Below, one piece after another: positions 1-10,583 of a stretch of DNA of 64,000 nucleotides. Source of the stretch: Ostrinia nubilalis (Eukaryota > Arthropoda > Insecta > Lepidoptera > Crambidae). Position 1 is the stretch's first letter. Each line of letters opens with the position of its first letter. The notes under the pieces were generated by a model. The model had not been told where the DNA came from. It did not search any database and saw only the letters and a list, made by a program, of their open reading frames with translations. The translations under genes were made by a program, and so were the position numbers. The DNA is taken from NCBI RefSeq assembly GCF_963855985.1, contig NW_026973566.1:2480001-2544000 (forward strand). The letters are read 5' to 3'.

Positions 1-1638
1 CCAAGAGTACATAGGTGGTGGGCTATTTTACAGTCCTATGATTTCGAAATCGTTTACAAGGAGGGTAGGAATATGGCTCATGCCGATTTTCTTTCGCGTA
101 ATTTTGCTCATGACAATCAGTCACTAAAACCTAACCAGAAACCGAAAATTGTTAACCTCACTGAGCTGGAAAAGGGATGGCTTTTAGTTGAACAGCAGCG
201 TGATTCCGAGATCACCGATATCATTTCCAAATTAAGATCCAATGATTACCCAACTGAAATATCACACACATACGATATAAGACAGGGCATTCTCTATCGA
301 AAAATTGAACGATGTAAAATTTCAAAATGGCTACCTATTATTCCAAGATCATTAACATGGACTTTAATCAGCCATGTTCACAGCGAAATAAAACATCTTG
401 GTTACGAAAAAACTCTCGACAAATTGTATGACCTCTACTGGTTCCCGAACATGGCAAAGTTTGTTAAGAAGTATGTTGACTCCTGTGTAATATGCAAAGC
501 ATCTAAAGGCCCTTCGGGTGCTCAACAAGTACAGTTGCACCCAATTCCAAAACCAAATATTCCATGGCACACTATACATCTTGATTTATCTGGCAAATTA
601 AGTGGTAAAAGCGATCTAAAGGAATATTGTTCTGTTGCAATAGACGCTTTTACAAAGTTTGTAGTTTTGGAACACACTACTTCTTTAAATTCTTCTCATG
701 CCATAAAAGCACTGAAAAACATTGTAAATCTTTTTGGCGCACCCAAAAGAATAATTGCCGATCGTGGACGTTCATATGATAATTCCGACTTTAAAGACTT
801 TTGCAAAGACTATAATATCAATTTACATCTAATTGCCACGGGATCTAGTAGAGCTAACGGTCAGGTCGAAAGAGTGATGCGGACCCTTAAAAATCTGCTC
901 ACAATAGCAGAATGTGACTCCGATAGCCAGTGGCAGGATCACTTGGGTGAAATTCAATTAGCTCTTAACAGTACACGTTGTAGGGTGACTGGATTTACTC
1001 CTATAGAATTAATGTTTGGAATAAATGGTAATTCATTAGGATTATCCAAAATAGCAACTAATTGCCAGGATAATGATACAAACAGATTAGACCTTGATGA
1101 AATGAGAGCAAGTGCGTCAGAAAATATCATTAAATTATCTCAAGCTGATTCCATTCGATTCAATAGAGGCAAAGCAAGGGTTAAACCATTTTCCGTAGGA
1201 GATTACGTATTTGTTAAATCTGAAGAAAGACATCAAACCAAATTAGATAGGAAGTACAAAGGACCTTTTAAAATCACTGCTGTGCTGAATAATGATCGCT
1301 ACGAACTGAAGCACATCAATGGTTCAAATAGAGTTTTCAAATATTCTCATGAAAACTTAAGGGAGGTGCCCCGTGGTCCCTCTGCTTGCTTAGATATTTT
1401 AGAAAATTGTAGTGAAGATGACCAGACGGCGGATGATCGTGAAATCAATGACCATTCTGATGACGCTTCTGAAACTGATACTGCTGGTTCTAGTACTTTG
1501 ACTGCAGAAAATGACAACTATCATGCTACTAGGTCACGTACAAGTTCAACAGATTCTGTGAATTCCATTTCCGTATATTCTGAACCTATAAATATTGTAA
1601 CACAAGCTGATGTTCATCGAGCTAATGACAGTGATTAA
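1..1638 (+). CDS. pol: Ty3/gypsy Pol polyprotein, C-terminal part (RNase H end and integrase), 5' partial
   Basis: The reading frame is open from base 1, so the protein starts upstream of the window; the ATG at 73 is internal. The first residues (DFEIVYKEG...HADFLSR) are the usual end of the Ty3 RNase H region. The integrase follows: an HHCC zinc-binding region (histidines in HSEIKHLGY, cysteines in CVICKASKG), then a DDE core with D in HLDLSGKL, D in IIADRGRSY and E in NGQVERVMR. The C-terminal part has a GPF/Y-type motif (YKGPFKI) followed by an acidic, Ser/Thr-rich tail. The ORF is intact to its stop. The integrase would join reverse-transcribed DNA to the chromosome. The repeats after the stop look like the 3' LTR, so no env gene is visible. 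Confidence 0.93.
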   Translation, partial: PRVHRWWAILQSYDFEIVYKEGRNMAHADFLSRNFAHDNQSLKPNQKPKIVNLTELEKGWLLVEQQRDSEITDIISKLRSNDYPTEISHTYDIRQGILYRKIERCKISKWLPIIPRSLTWTLISHVHSEIKHLGYEKTLDKLYDLYWFPNMAKFVKKYVDSCVICKASKGPSGAQQVQLHPIPKPNIPWHTIHLDLSGKLSGKSDLKEYCSVAIDAFTKFVVLEHTTSLNSSHAIKALKNIVNLFGAPKRIIADRGRSYDNSDFKDFCKDYNINLHLIATGSSRANGQVERVMRTLKNLLTIAECDSDSQWQDHLGEIQLALNSTRCRVTGFTPIELMFGINGNSLGLSKIATNCQDNDTNRLDLDEMRASASENIIKLSQADSIRFNRGKARVKPFSVGDYVFVKSEERHQTKLDRKYKGPFKITAVLNNDRYELKHINGSNRVFKYSHENLREVPRGPSACLDILENCSEDDQTADDREINDHSDDASETDTAGSSTLTAENDNYHATRSRTSSTDSVNSISVYSEPINIVTQADVHRANDSD

Positions 1639-1740
1639 CTAATGTTTAGCAATCATTATTGTAGGGCATAGCCGGGCCAATAATGAAAAAAAAGAGGTTT
1701 TGAAGGGCTTTTATGTAGCTGGACCAAAACTAATTCTGTT

Positions 1741-2120
1741 TAACACTGAAGGGTTTGAGTAACCGGTCCAGTTCTGATTATTAACACTGAAGGGTTTGAG
1801 TAACCGGTCCAGTACTGATTATTAACACTGAAGGGTTTGAGTAACCGGTCCAGTTCTGATTATTAACACTGAAGGGTTTGAGTAACCGGTCCAGTTCTGA
1901 TTATTAACACTGAAGGGTTTGAGTAACCGGTCCAGTACTGATTATTAACACTGAAGGGTTTAAGTAACCGGTCCAGTTCTGATTATAGTTCTGTAGGGTC
2001 AATAAAGACTGGTCCAGAACTGAATGTAGTTTATCTATGTCTGCAGGGTCGATAGACTGGTCCAGATCTGATTATGATTTAACTGTATCTGCAGAGTCGC
2101 CACAGACTGGTCCAGATAAA
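1741..2120 (+). repeat. 41-bp tandem repeat in LTR U3 (six good copies plus degenerate ones)
   Basis: Six near-identical 41-bp units start at 1741, 1782, 1823, 1864, 1905 and 1946. Each contains CACTGAAGGGTTTGAGTAAC and CGGTCCAG. From about 1987 to 2120 there are about three diverged units sharing the GGTCCAG core. The position between polypurine tract and TATA box suggests enhancer-like U3 repeats; that function is inference. Confidence 0.9.
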
Positions 2121-2331
2121 CTAAGACTTAAGATTTGTCAGGATGATCGAACGATGTTATTGTTTCAGAGTAATCTAACATGCGGCGTACGAGGACGTCC
2201 GCATGTCAGCATGGCCGTGACGGCGGCGTCATCGCACGCCGAACTTGTAAACAACAGCTGCACCGTACAACGTCAGAGCGAGCGCCTTTCACTTTTCCCC
2301 CACCGCCCCACTACGGTTGTTTTGCAACGGG

Positions 2332-2337
2332 TATAAA
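2332..2337 (+). promoter_or_regulatory. TATA box of the gypsy LTR
   Basis: TATAAA sits in a GC-rich stretch, about 20 bases upstream of the Jockey integration target, in the expected U3/R position of the LTR. Confidence 0.5.
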
Positions 2338-3077
2338 TTGAGCGCGCAGCGACGGAGCAGGCAGTGACATTCGCTTCGCAGTTCACATTCGCTTCGCATC
2401 GCTCGCACGGTACGGACGTGCGCTCCGCCTCGCCCGCCCGCTCGCATGCGCTGCGCTCCGAGTTCCTCGAGCTTATCGCCCTCGCTCTGCGAGTCTTGTT
2501 TCTGTGGTGTTTTGTCACAATTACGTGGCTTGCCCGCGGCTGCGCTTGGGATACCTAACGGTGATAACGAACAAGCGTAGTTAAACGCCTTTCTAAAGGC
2601 GGTTCGGTTCGATTGGGAGCGACCGACAGTGCCTTTTTCAAGGCGCTGAAATTTCCTGCCGCCGTCGGTATATTAGGCTGTGAACCTTGGCCTCCTGGAA
2701 GGCACGTTTGAGAGGGTGAGGCGTTCCTCCTCGCCCTTGAGACACTCGGTTTCACAGTCTTTTCACTGCCGGGCGTGACCCCCCCTACCCCTCCCTACTT
2801 TCCATCCCTGAAGGAGCGTATCCCTGGTTGTTTTTGCGACCGGGGCCCTCCTGAAGGACTGCTAGGAGTAGGTACTCACCCTACGTCGCGGCGTTGCTAC
2901 GTTGCGGCGTAGTTACATTGGTTAGGGCACACTTTTCCCACTCACCCCGCACGGTTTACACCGACTGTGCGGGACTTACACACCGCTATAACCACCGAGT
3001 TTCTTGCCGGCTCTTCTCGGTGGTTGCGACTTGCGAACCGGCGTAGATTCACGCGTCGCGAAACTCAACTCCATGCC

Positions 3078-4679
3078 ATGGATACGGAGGAACTCTTAAA
3101 GTTCCTCCGGGCCACTCACCCGGAGGTCCTCTCCGGGTTTAAAGCTCACATACGGGCAAAGACCCTCGCAAGCTCTGTGTATGAGGAGCCTGCTTCCCCT
3201 TCATGTCCCGAGGACGCCATGTGCGATCCGAACTCGGCCCCTCTACCAATCCCGCTCACGAACGAGCACTCTATTGTGATAGATCACCAATCCCATGCCC
3301 CCAGTAGGGACATGGAATGTGACTCTGTCTCAGACGCCGATGACGGTGGCTTCACCACCGTCAGTCGTCCGAAGAGGACCCGCAAATCCGCGGCCTCTCC
3401 CCCTCCTTCCCCCCCTGCGAAGGCCCTGAAGGCCAACTCAGGCCTCTCTCAGCCCTCGCAATCTTCCCAGCCCTCCGGCTCGCAGTCGAGCACCGGGCGG
3501 ACTGTCAGAGTCCCCCCAGTCTTTGTCCAGGACAAGGCGTCCTGGAACAAGATTTCCGGCGCGCTCAAGGAGCGTCACATCAACTTCTCGCACGCTAAGT
3601 CGTGCAACGTAGGTATTAAGGTGTCCTTGTCCACCTCGGACGAGCACCGAGCCCTAACACGATTCCTAGATGAAAACCGTATCGGTTATCATACTTTCCC
3701 CCGCGAGGAGGAAAGGGAGCTGCGGGTTGTTATCCGTGGCCTTCCCAAGGAGCTAGACTCCGCCTCCATCTTGGCCGACCTCAAGGCCCAAAACTTCCCT
3801 GTCAAACAGGTTCATCGTCTGTACAGGACTCGTACTCGTGAACCATTTGACCTTGTCCAAGTAGTCTTGGACTATTCCGATGAAGCGAAATCGATTTTCA
3901 ATTTGAAAACGGTTTGCTTCATCTCCGGGCTCAAAGTTGAGCCACCCCGAAAGCGCGGCGCTCCCGGCCAGTGCCACCGCTGTCAACATTACGGGCACGC
4001 TGCCCGTAATTGTCACGCCCGTCCTAGGTGCGTCAAGTGCCTAGGCGATCACGGCACAGCCGACTGTGTCCGTGACAAGGCCACAGCCACCGAACCACCG
4101 AGCTGCATACTGTGTGGTAGCCAGGGTCATCCTGCGAATTATCGCGGTTGTCCCCGGGCTCCACGCACTCAGCCGCGTGCCCCCATCCCCTCTGCCCCCA
4201 GGCAGATCAATGCTACTCGCAACTTTGCGGTAGCAAGTGAGGCTCCTAGCCTCCGCCCCAACAGGCCCAATGCTTGGGCTAGGCCTCTGGCCTACACCCA
4301 GGCTGCCAGCCTTACTCCCACACCCACCCAAACAGCTGTGGCCCCACCCGCGCTCCAGCAGGCTCCTCAACCCCACCCAGCCCCTAAGGCTACGCCAAAG
4401 GCACCTACCCAACAGGCGCCTAACCCAAGTCCACCTGCCCCTAAGGCACCAGCCCACAAAGTCCCGGCCCCTCAGGCCAAGCCCCAGCCTTCACATTCAC
4501 CTGCGGCTGACATTAAGTTGGTCAGAGACTTCTTTGGCCAAATTAATGTCGGCGAGATGTTTGTGATCGCCGCAAAACTGCGCGCGACTAATGGCGAAGG
4601 CAACATCATGGATAGGTTATCTATCCTCGCCGAACACGTAGACTTTTGCTACGCTATCTCCTCTTTCCACGCTCCGTAA
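3078..4679 (+). CDS. Jockey-type LINE ORF1 (Gag-like nucleic-acid-binding protein)
   Basis: I chose the ATG at 3078 (MDTEELLKFL); an in-frame ATG at 2967 would add a basic leader not typical of the family. The N-terminal half is low-complexity and Ser/Pro-rich. The middle holds a PRE_C2HC-like region (about residues 180-285). Clustered zinc knuckles follow: CHRCQHYGHAARNC, CVKCLGDHGTADC and CILCGSQGHPANYRGC. The C-terminal part is very Pro/Ala-rich and ends in a helical segment. ORF1 proteins of this clade bind the element RNA and form particles. The stop overlaps the ORF2 start as TAATG, which fits translation by reinitiation. Confidence 0.9.
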   Translation: MDTEELLKFLRATHPEVLSGFKAHIRAKTLASSVYEEPASPSCPEDAMCDPNSAPLPIPLTNEHSIVIDHQSHAPSRDMECDSVSDADDGGFTTVSRPKRTRKSAASPPPSPPAKALKANSGLSQPSQSSQPSGSQSSTGRTVRVPPVFVQDKASWNKISGALKERHINFSHAKSCNVGIKVSLSTSDEHRALTRFLDENRIGYHTFPREEERELRVVIRGLPKELDSASILADLKAQNFPVKQVHRLYRTRTREPFDLVQVVLDYSDEAKSIFNLKTVCFISGLKVEPPRKRGAPGQCHRCQHYGHAARNCHARPRCVKCLGDHGTADCVRDKATATEPPSCILCGSQGHPANYRGCPRAPRTQPRAPIPSAPRQINATRNFAVASEAPSLRPNRPNAWARPLAYTQAASLTPTPTQTAVAPPALQQAPQPHPAPKATPKAPTQQAPNPSPPAPKAPAHKVPAPQAKPQPSHSPAADIKLVRDFFGQINVGEMFVIAAKLRATNGEGNIMDRLSILAEHVDFCYAISSFHAP

Positions 4680-7613
4680 TGGCTAATCCCACCGCTAGGA
4701 TCAAACCCCGGTCAATCACCTTAGCATTTTTCAACGCTAACGGTCTTAGACAGCAGAAGGACGAGGTTACTCAGTTCCTTACCGACCACCAGGTCGACAT
4801 CTTTCTGGTTCAAGAGACCCTCCTAACACCCTCTATTCGCAATCCTAGGATAGCGAACTACAATATCATTAGACACGATAGGCCCACACGTGGCGGCGGC
4901 ACGCTTATTTATTATAAGCGTTCTCTGCACTGTGCTTTAGTCGATCCCCCTTCTCTCTCTAACCTAGAAGTCTCACTCTGTCGGCTAGCCATGACCGGAC
5001 ACGAGCCCATCCTCATCGGCTCGGTTTACCTCTCCCCGAACAAGACTCCCTTAAGGAGCGACTTTCAGGCCCTCTTTGCTATGAATAGTGCAGTCATTCT
5101 TGGCGGCGACTTTAATAGCAAACACACTCATTGGGGTTGCGTAACATCCACTGCCAATGGCAACATGTTAAGCGAACTCTCTGAGGAACTCATCTTTGAC
5201 ATCTTAGTCCCTATGACGCCCACTCACTACCCTTACAATGTCGAGCATCGGCCCGACATTCTTGACATGGCAATTCTAAAGAATATAGGCCTCCGCCTAC
5301 ACTCTATAGAAACCATGCACGCGCTCACTTCTGACCATCGCCCGGTCGTACTCCAACTAGGCTCTCCTGAGTCTACACCCACTATGAAGACAGTTGTGGA
5401 CTGGGACAAACTCAAGGTAAAACTTGGGAACTGTCAGAGCCCACAACTGTCCTCAATCCCCGACGATATAGTTTCGCCTCACGAAACTATTCACGCGATC
5501 GATGCGCTCACTAGTCACATCTCGGTCGCCATCGGCGACTCGTCTAGGCAAGTGCCTGCGATGGCTAACCACCGTCTCAGGTTGCCGGACGACGCGCGAG
5601 AACTATTGAGGGCAAAGAACGCAGCCACTCGCGATTATGACGCTTATCCAACCGAGGAAAACAGAGTCCGCCTACGTTCCTTACAGCGCGCTGTCAAGGC
5701 CCGTATCGCGGAACTCCGTAACAATCAGTGGGATGATCTACTTAAAGAAATCTCGCCATCTCACCAAGCCTATTGGAAGTTGACGAGAGCCTTTAAGTCT
5801 GACACCGTAGCGTCCACGCCACCGCTTTTACGTCCCGATCAAACGCTTGCGTTTGACGACGACGCCAAAGCCGAATGTCTAGCCGACAGTCTAGAAGCAC
5901 AGTGCTCCCCCAGTACCCTCCCAGTAGACTGCCCACCTCCGCATGGTGGACAGCGAAGTCGAACGTAGAGCCGCCCTCCCTCCGACCACAACCCTAGACC
6001 CGACCAACGTCGACGAGGTGCGAACGATAATCAAAGGTTTCCGTCCCAACAAAGCCCCCGGCCCGGACCGTATCTCTAATAGAGTCTTACGCGCCCTGCC
6101 CGCCCCCCTAGTATACCTCTTGGTTGCTATTTTCAACGCGGCCATGTCTCACTGCATCTTTCCCGACGCGTGGAAAGAGGCAGAAGTCATTGGCATCCCG
6201 AAGCCCGGTAAGAAACTGGCTGACCCCACAAGCTACAGACCCATCAGTCTCTTAAAGACCATGGGTAAGTTATACGAACGTATAATTGTCTCTCGATTAA
6301 GAGATTATGTTTTTTCTAATAATCTCTTAATAAACGAACAGTTTGGCTTCCGCGCCTCACATTCCTGCGTACAACAGGTGCACCGCTTAACGGAGCACAT
6401 ACTTAGCGGCCTCACTGCTAAGCCACCCGTAGGGACAGGAGTGCTATTCTTCGACGTAGCGAAGGCATTCGATAAAGTCTGGCACAATGGCTTGATTTAC
6501 AAGCTTTACGAACTCGGTGTGCCGGACAGTCTCGTGCACATCTTACGTGACTTTTTATCGAATCGCACCTTTCGTTACCGAGTAGATGGCTCCCTCTCCT
6601 CCCCCCGCCCCATAAGAGCCGGAGTCCCCCAGGGCTCCGTGCTCTCGCCCATCCTCTTTTCATTGTACGTCAATGACATCCCCAAATATCCGAACACGGA
6701 TTTAGCCCTGTTTGCGGACGACACCGCACTCTACAAGTCCGGACGTAATCGGAATTACGTCATCTTGGCGCTCCAACGCGCAGTCACACAATTAGGCGAA
6801 TGGTTCAGGAAGTGGCGTATCGAGGTAAATCCCGAAAAAAGTGCAGCAGTGTACTTTTCTAGGGCTTTGTCTGCGAAACGTCCTCCGGTTCGCACTCGTC
6901 CTAATGTCCCCACCCATCTCACCTTATTTGACCAAACTATTCCTTGGAAAAGTGAGGCCAAGTACTTAGGTGTCACTCTCGACCAGAGATTATCGTTCGC
7001 TCCGCACCTCAGACGCGTCTTGAGCCGTGCGAACCACTACATCCACCGACTCTACCACCTAGTTGGAAGGAAAAGTAAATTGTCACTTAGAAATAAGTTG
7101 ACAATTTACAAAACCTGCATCCGTCCAGTGTTGACTTACGCCAGTCCGGTGTTTGCTCACACTTCCTGCACAGACCTTAAGAAATTCCAGACCCTCCAAA
7201 ACAAATTCTTACGCCGAGCCGCGGATGCCCCGTGGTTCGTGCGTAATACGAATCTCCATAGAGATTTCGAGATCCCATCGATTGATCACTTTATGAAAGA
7301 AGCCTCTCGCCGCTACTTTGATAAAGCGATCAACCACAAGAACCCTCTTATCGTTAGCGCCGCCACGTATACACCCCAGAAAGATATCGCTGCCCAATAC
7401 CGACGACCTAGGCATGTCCTAGACGACCCGGACGATCCTATCACCGAATTTCTGAACACAGACATCACTGCCTTAAGCACGCCAACTACTCCACAACACA
7501 GTAGCTCGTTACACCGTACTCGCCGGCGAGTACGAGGCCCTGCTTTCCATTTCGGACGGTACAGACATGTACCGGGCCGGTTCTCCCCTATCCGTCCCCC
7601 GGACACGGCCTGA
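4679..7613 (+). pseudogene. Jockey-type LINE ORF2 (endonuclease + reverse transcriptase) with one frameshift
   Basis: ORF2 starts at the ATG of the TAATG overlap. The first frame (to 5968) carries an AP-type endonuclease with FNANGL, QETLL, GGDFNSKH and SDHRPVV motifs. The second frame (open from about 5930 to 7613) carries the reverse transcriptase: FFDVAKAFDKVWH, GVPQGSVLSPILFSLYVNDIP and the catalytic FADD in LALFADDTALY. The frames are offset by one near 5925-5945, in a C-rich stretch between the domains, consistent with a single-base indel. Apart from this shift both halves are open. The product would nick target DNA and copy the RNA by target-primed reverse transcription. Confidence 0.9.
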
Positions 7614-7984
7614 GCCGAGGTCCGAGCCTACCGTGGCGCCCTCAGGCCGCGTCCGTAGTCCCCTCGATCGGGCCCGCCGTAGGCTGGACTTTGGTCCAAC
7701 ACCGCGGTGGGCAACCCTCTAGTTGGGTTCGCCACTGATCGGGCGCCTTATGCGCTCGATACGGCCCGATCGCGAACGTCGGTCTGCGACCGACGCGGAC
7801 GAGCCTGGGCTTCGCTTCGCGAAGCCCACACTCGGCCTCGTCGGCACGCGCACCGGACGATCGCCAAACGGCTAGAGTACCTTCTGTACTCGCCACTCTG
7901 CCCGGTGAAGCTGGAAAAGCTCCTCAAGCTACCAGCGCGCGTCCCAAAAAAAAAAAAAAAAAAAAAAAAAAAGGAGCAGGCAGT

Positions 7985-8307
7985 CTTGGCTCTGGCGCGG
8001 CACGGTGCACACCTTGTACCATTTGCTAAGCTGTTCCGAGACCTATTGGATAATTGATTTAAATGTTAAATTAATTATTATCATTAATTATTAAAATGCC
8101 TATAGGCGCTTTATAATTAATTAAAATACAGTCACTTGTGGTTAATGCCTGAGCATTGGCCACAATTGAGGTGTTAGCTGTACACTACTTAATTAAGTTA
8201 CTGAATCACTACCATTTGTTAAATTGCTTTTCTTATAGTTAATAAAAATAGCTATTATCTTGATATCTCTGCCTTATTCATTCATCATGACCGACCCACT
8301 TCCTACA
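7985..8307 (+). repeat. Ty3/gypsy 3' LTR, downstream portion (R-U5)
   Basis: The sequence after the second copy of the 12-bp duplication looks like an LTR tail: AT-rich, an AATAAA at about 8241 and a CA end near 8306-8307. It should be continuous with 1701-2365 once the LINE is removed, giving an LTR of about 1 kb. The end point cannot be checked without the 5' LTR. Confidence 0.5.
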
Positions 8308-8749
8308 GATATATTAAACATACTCAATAAATAAATATTTAAACAAAAAAAAATATTTTTGTTTACTATCGTATTTTTATAACCAAAACGCCTGCCGCAA
8401 AAAGTAAGACAAATGTTTTTTTAGACGCAAAATTATTATTCAACAGTAAAATATTATGTGTAAGACAATTATCAATTTATTTTATGATTTTGCTTTTTAG
8501 TATACAAATCGCATTTTAATTGGCATTTTTGTTGTTTAAATCAAAGGAATGTCGTTTCGAACCGATATGCTATCGAAATAATGAACAATCGCTGTAGGGT
8601 TTTTCGCTAGAGGATTTTTCGCACAAATGTTACATCGCACCAATAAAGCATCGATACAATAAAATATCGCACAACTGAACTACCGACACAAAGTGTTCGG
8701 TATAATGAAAATCAAACTATCAACTTTCGAACACAAGTAGGGAACCCCT
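8308..8749. other. AT-rich stretch without a gene
   Basis: I see no ORF, RNA gene or clear terminal repeat here. Scattered TCGCAC and ATCGAT words at 8560-8700 give it a repeat-like look. Similarity to the inner Polinton begins at about 8750 (CCCTTTAAATTTGG), so this stretch is either the flank or a diverged Polinton end. Confidence 0.5.
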
Positions 8750-8884
8750 TTAAATTTGGAGGTTCGCACCAAGAGCTTCATTCTGTATTTCGAAGTGCTC
8801 CTGCATTAGAATCGGCTCCAGTAAAGTCATATCTTCGAGGAGTCATCATCATCAGTGACGTAAATAAAATTGTGAGTGTTCAAC

Positions 8885-10583
8885 ATGTGAGTACATATTA
8901 TCTATTTTTTATGTGGACTATCTTTACTGTGATTTGTTGTTATGTTAGTACTGCGATTAGGACTTAGCCTAAATGGCAATGCCAGATTTTGTATGGAAGG
9001 TGGCGTCTTTTTTTTTTCGCGCGGCCATCGACCAAACTCTGTTTTTTGATTACAAAATAGTGTAATAAACCAAACTTACTATGGCATGTATACTTCTAAA
9101 CTCAGTCTGAACTGAGTTACGAGCATTAGAAGTTTGATGATTTACATACTAGATTTGCTTTTTGCGCGCAAGTTTTGTAAGAAATTGCAACAAAATATTG
9201 CGATATTTTCTTATTGCGCTGATTCTACTCCACACTGATGTCTGGAGCCTTTAATGGATGGTATTGTTTGTTTACACATACAATGTCACTATTTTGTTGC
9301 AATTTCTTACAAAACTTGCGCGCAAAAAGCAAATCTAGTATGTAAATCATCAAACTTCTAATGCTCGTAACTCAGTTCAGACTGAGTTTAGAGGTATACA
9401 TGTCATAGTAAGTTTGGTTTATTACACTATTTTGTATCCAAAAAACATGGTTTGGTCGGTGGCCGCGCGAAAAAAAAAAAGACGCCAATTTCCGGCATTG
9501 TCTTTTGTGATCAGTTCTTTGGTATACCAGTGATTATGTTTATCTGTAATAAGGCTTGCAGACCATGAGCTAAGCTAAGTTAGTTTAGTTTGGCTCGCAT
9601 AGCTGACACAGTTTTCCTTACTTGTGTGCAAACTGCAAACAGTAACACAGATAAACATAATCACTGGTATACCAAAGAACTGATCACAAATAATGCGAAA
9701 CTTTGTGTGGATGTTTAGATGTATGTATGTTTGTTACTCTTGGCGTTAATAGTTAATGACGATCTGTGATAAACTGAATTCCACGCGGGTGAAGCCACAG
9801 GCAAAAGCTAGTAAAGCATAAATCAGTGATGTTTGCGAGGAATTCTGACTTTCTCAGTATGGTATTTGTGCATTACAAATGTTTTTTTTTTCTGCAGGTC
9901 TGATTCAGAGTTAGAATTTTTCGAGCCTGAACGCAAACCAAAGACGAAGCGAAAGTCTGCGAGTAGATCCAAAGAGTCTATCAGGTAAGCAAGTGTAGAT
10001 ATAAGCACATATATACATACACACCTTTCATTATTATGTGTTTTTTTGTACTTGTTTTGTTTTTAAATGTAGATTCATTTGAACAAACGATGAGAGGTTC
10101 TTATGTAGCTGTGAACGAGACTATTTTGCAACGTAAATGTACGTAAATGTGTATATTAATACAGCTTGTTTATGTTACAGATCTGGTTCTTCTAAGAAAC
10201 CCAGACACGGGAAGCTCCAAGAGACGTTGGATATACTGGGCTTGCTGTCGGAAGACGAAGAAAGTGTGGCTGCTGAGAACGCGCGACGCTCGCCAGCTCG
10301 CAATAAGCAGCTTGACAGCAGCATCAGCAACCGCGTTGCTAACGGCTGTGTGGTGCGCCGCACGCTCCTCGACGGACCGTACTACGTGGAGACGCGCGTG
10401 TACACCACCGAGGACGCGCTGACGACGTCGCCTGAGCTGCGCTACACCAAGGCTCTGGTGACGCTGAAGGCGCAGCTCGACCGAGACCAGCCGGAGTGGG
10501 CTTGTCTGCAGAAGTTCTTGCAGAAGACCAAGTCCTCCTTGTTCGCTGATAGCAAGCCCATATTTTATAGTAATAAAAAGTAA
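8885..10583 (+). CDS. Three-exon gene of unknown function, copy 1 (163 aa)
   Basis: The coding sequence joins 8885-8886 (AT of the start codon), 9898-9984 and 10181-10583. Introns begin with GTGAGT and GTAAGC and end in TTTCTGCAG and ATGTTACAG, so the initiator ATG is split AT^G by intron 1. Exon 1 is otherwise 5' UTR (from about 8760). The product begins acidic (MSDSELEFFEPE), turns Lys/Arg/Ser-rich (a likely nuclear signal) and ends in a helical region (TKALVTLKAQLDRDQPEW...) with no motif I recognise. A second copy at 40643-41911 keeps the same structure and an open frame. Both lie directly upstream of a Polinton DNA polymerase on the same strand. I cannot assign a function; a captured host gene kept as cargo is my inference. 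Confidence 0.75.
8975..9502. mobile_element. Foldback MITE in intron 1 of the three-exon gene
   Basis: This 528-bp insertion has inverted arms of about 220 bp: GGCAATGCC at the left end pairs with GGCATTGTC at the right, and the arms share GCGCGCAAGTTTTGTAAG and CTCAGTCTGAACTGAG. The inner gene copy lacks it and shows the uninterrupted site near 41823. No coding capacity; superfamily undetermined. Confidence 0.85.
9504..9690. mobile_element. Internally deleted palindromic MITE
   Basis: The ends TTTGTGATCAGTTCTTTGG and its reverse complement flank a shortened middle. The full palindrome is at 41565-41822 in the other gene copy. It therefore entered the gene before the copies separated and lost part of one arm here. 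Confidence 0.8.
9691..9815 (-). repeat. RTE/SINE tail remnant in intron 1
   Basis: It contains ATGCGAAACTTTGTGTGG, GATCTGTGATAAACTGAATT and CCACGCGGGTGAAGCC...AAAGCTAGTA, the signature of the RTE-derived tails common in moth and butterfly genomes. The same remnant is at about 41440-41560 in the other gene copy. Confidence 0.65.

Larger units (their letters stand above)
1701..2365 (+). repeat. Ty3/gypsy 3' LTR, upstream portion (U3 and TATA region), interrupted
   Basis: A purine-rich tract at 1685-1697 after pol is a plausible polypurine tract, and TG at 1701 a plausible LTR start. The segment contains a tandem repeat block and a TATA box at 2332-2337, then is cut at 2365 by the Jockey-type LINE. 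The LTR appears to resume at 7985. The exact LTR start is inference, because the 5' LTR lies outside the window. Confidence 0.6.
2366..7972 (+). mobile_element. Jockey-clade LINE, near full length
   Basis: A non-LTR retrotransposon bounded by a perfect 12-bp target duplication GGAGCAGGCAGT (2354-2365 and 7973-7984) and ending in 27 A residues (7946-7972). It has a GC-rich 5' UTR with short CATTCGCTTCGCA repeats, ORF1 (3078-4679) and ORF2 (4679-7613), then a 3' UTR of about 330 bp. It landed in the R region of the gypsy LTR. The long A tail and perfect duplication indicate a fairly recent insertion. One frameshift in ORF2 makes this copy defective. Confidence 0.93.

Noticed and set aside
1741..1990. 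CRISPR-like regular repeats
   Set aside because: The 41-bp units are head-to-tail with no unique spacers, and the context is a eukaryotic LTR.
2037..2336. 99-codon ORF upstream of the Jockey-type LINE
   Set aside because: It runs through U3 repeats and LTR promoter sequence without family features.
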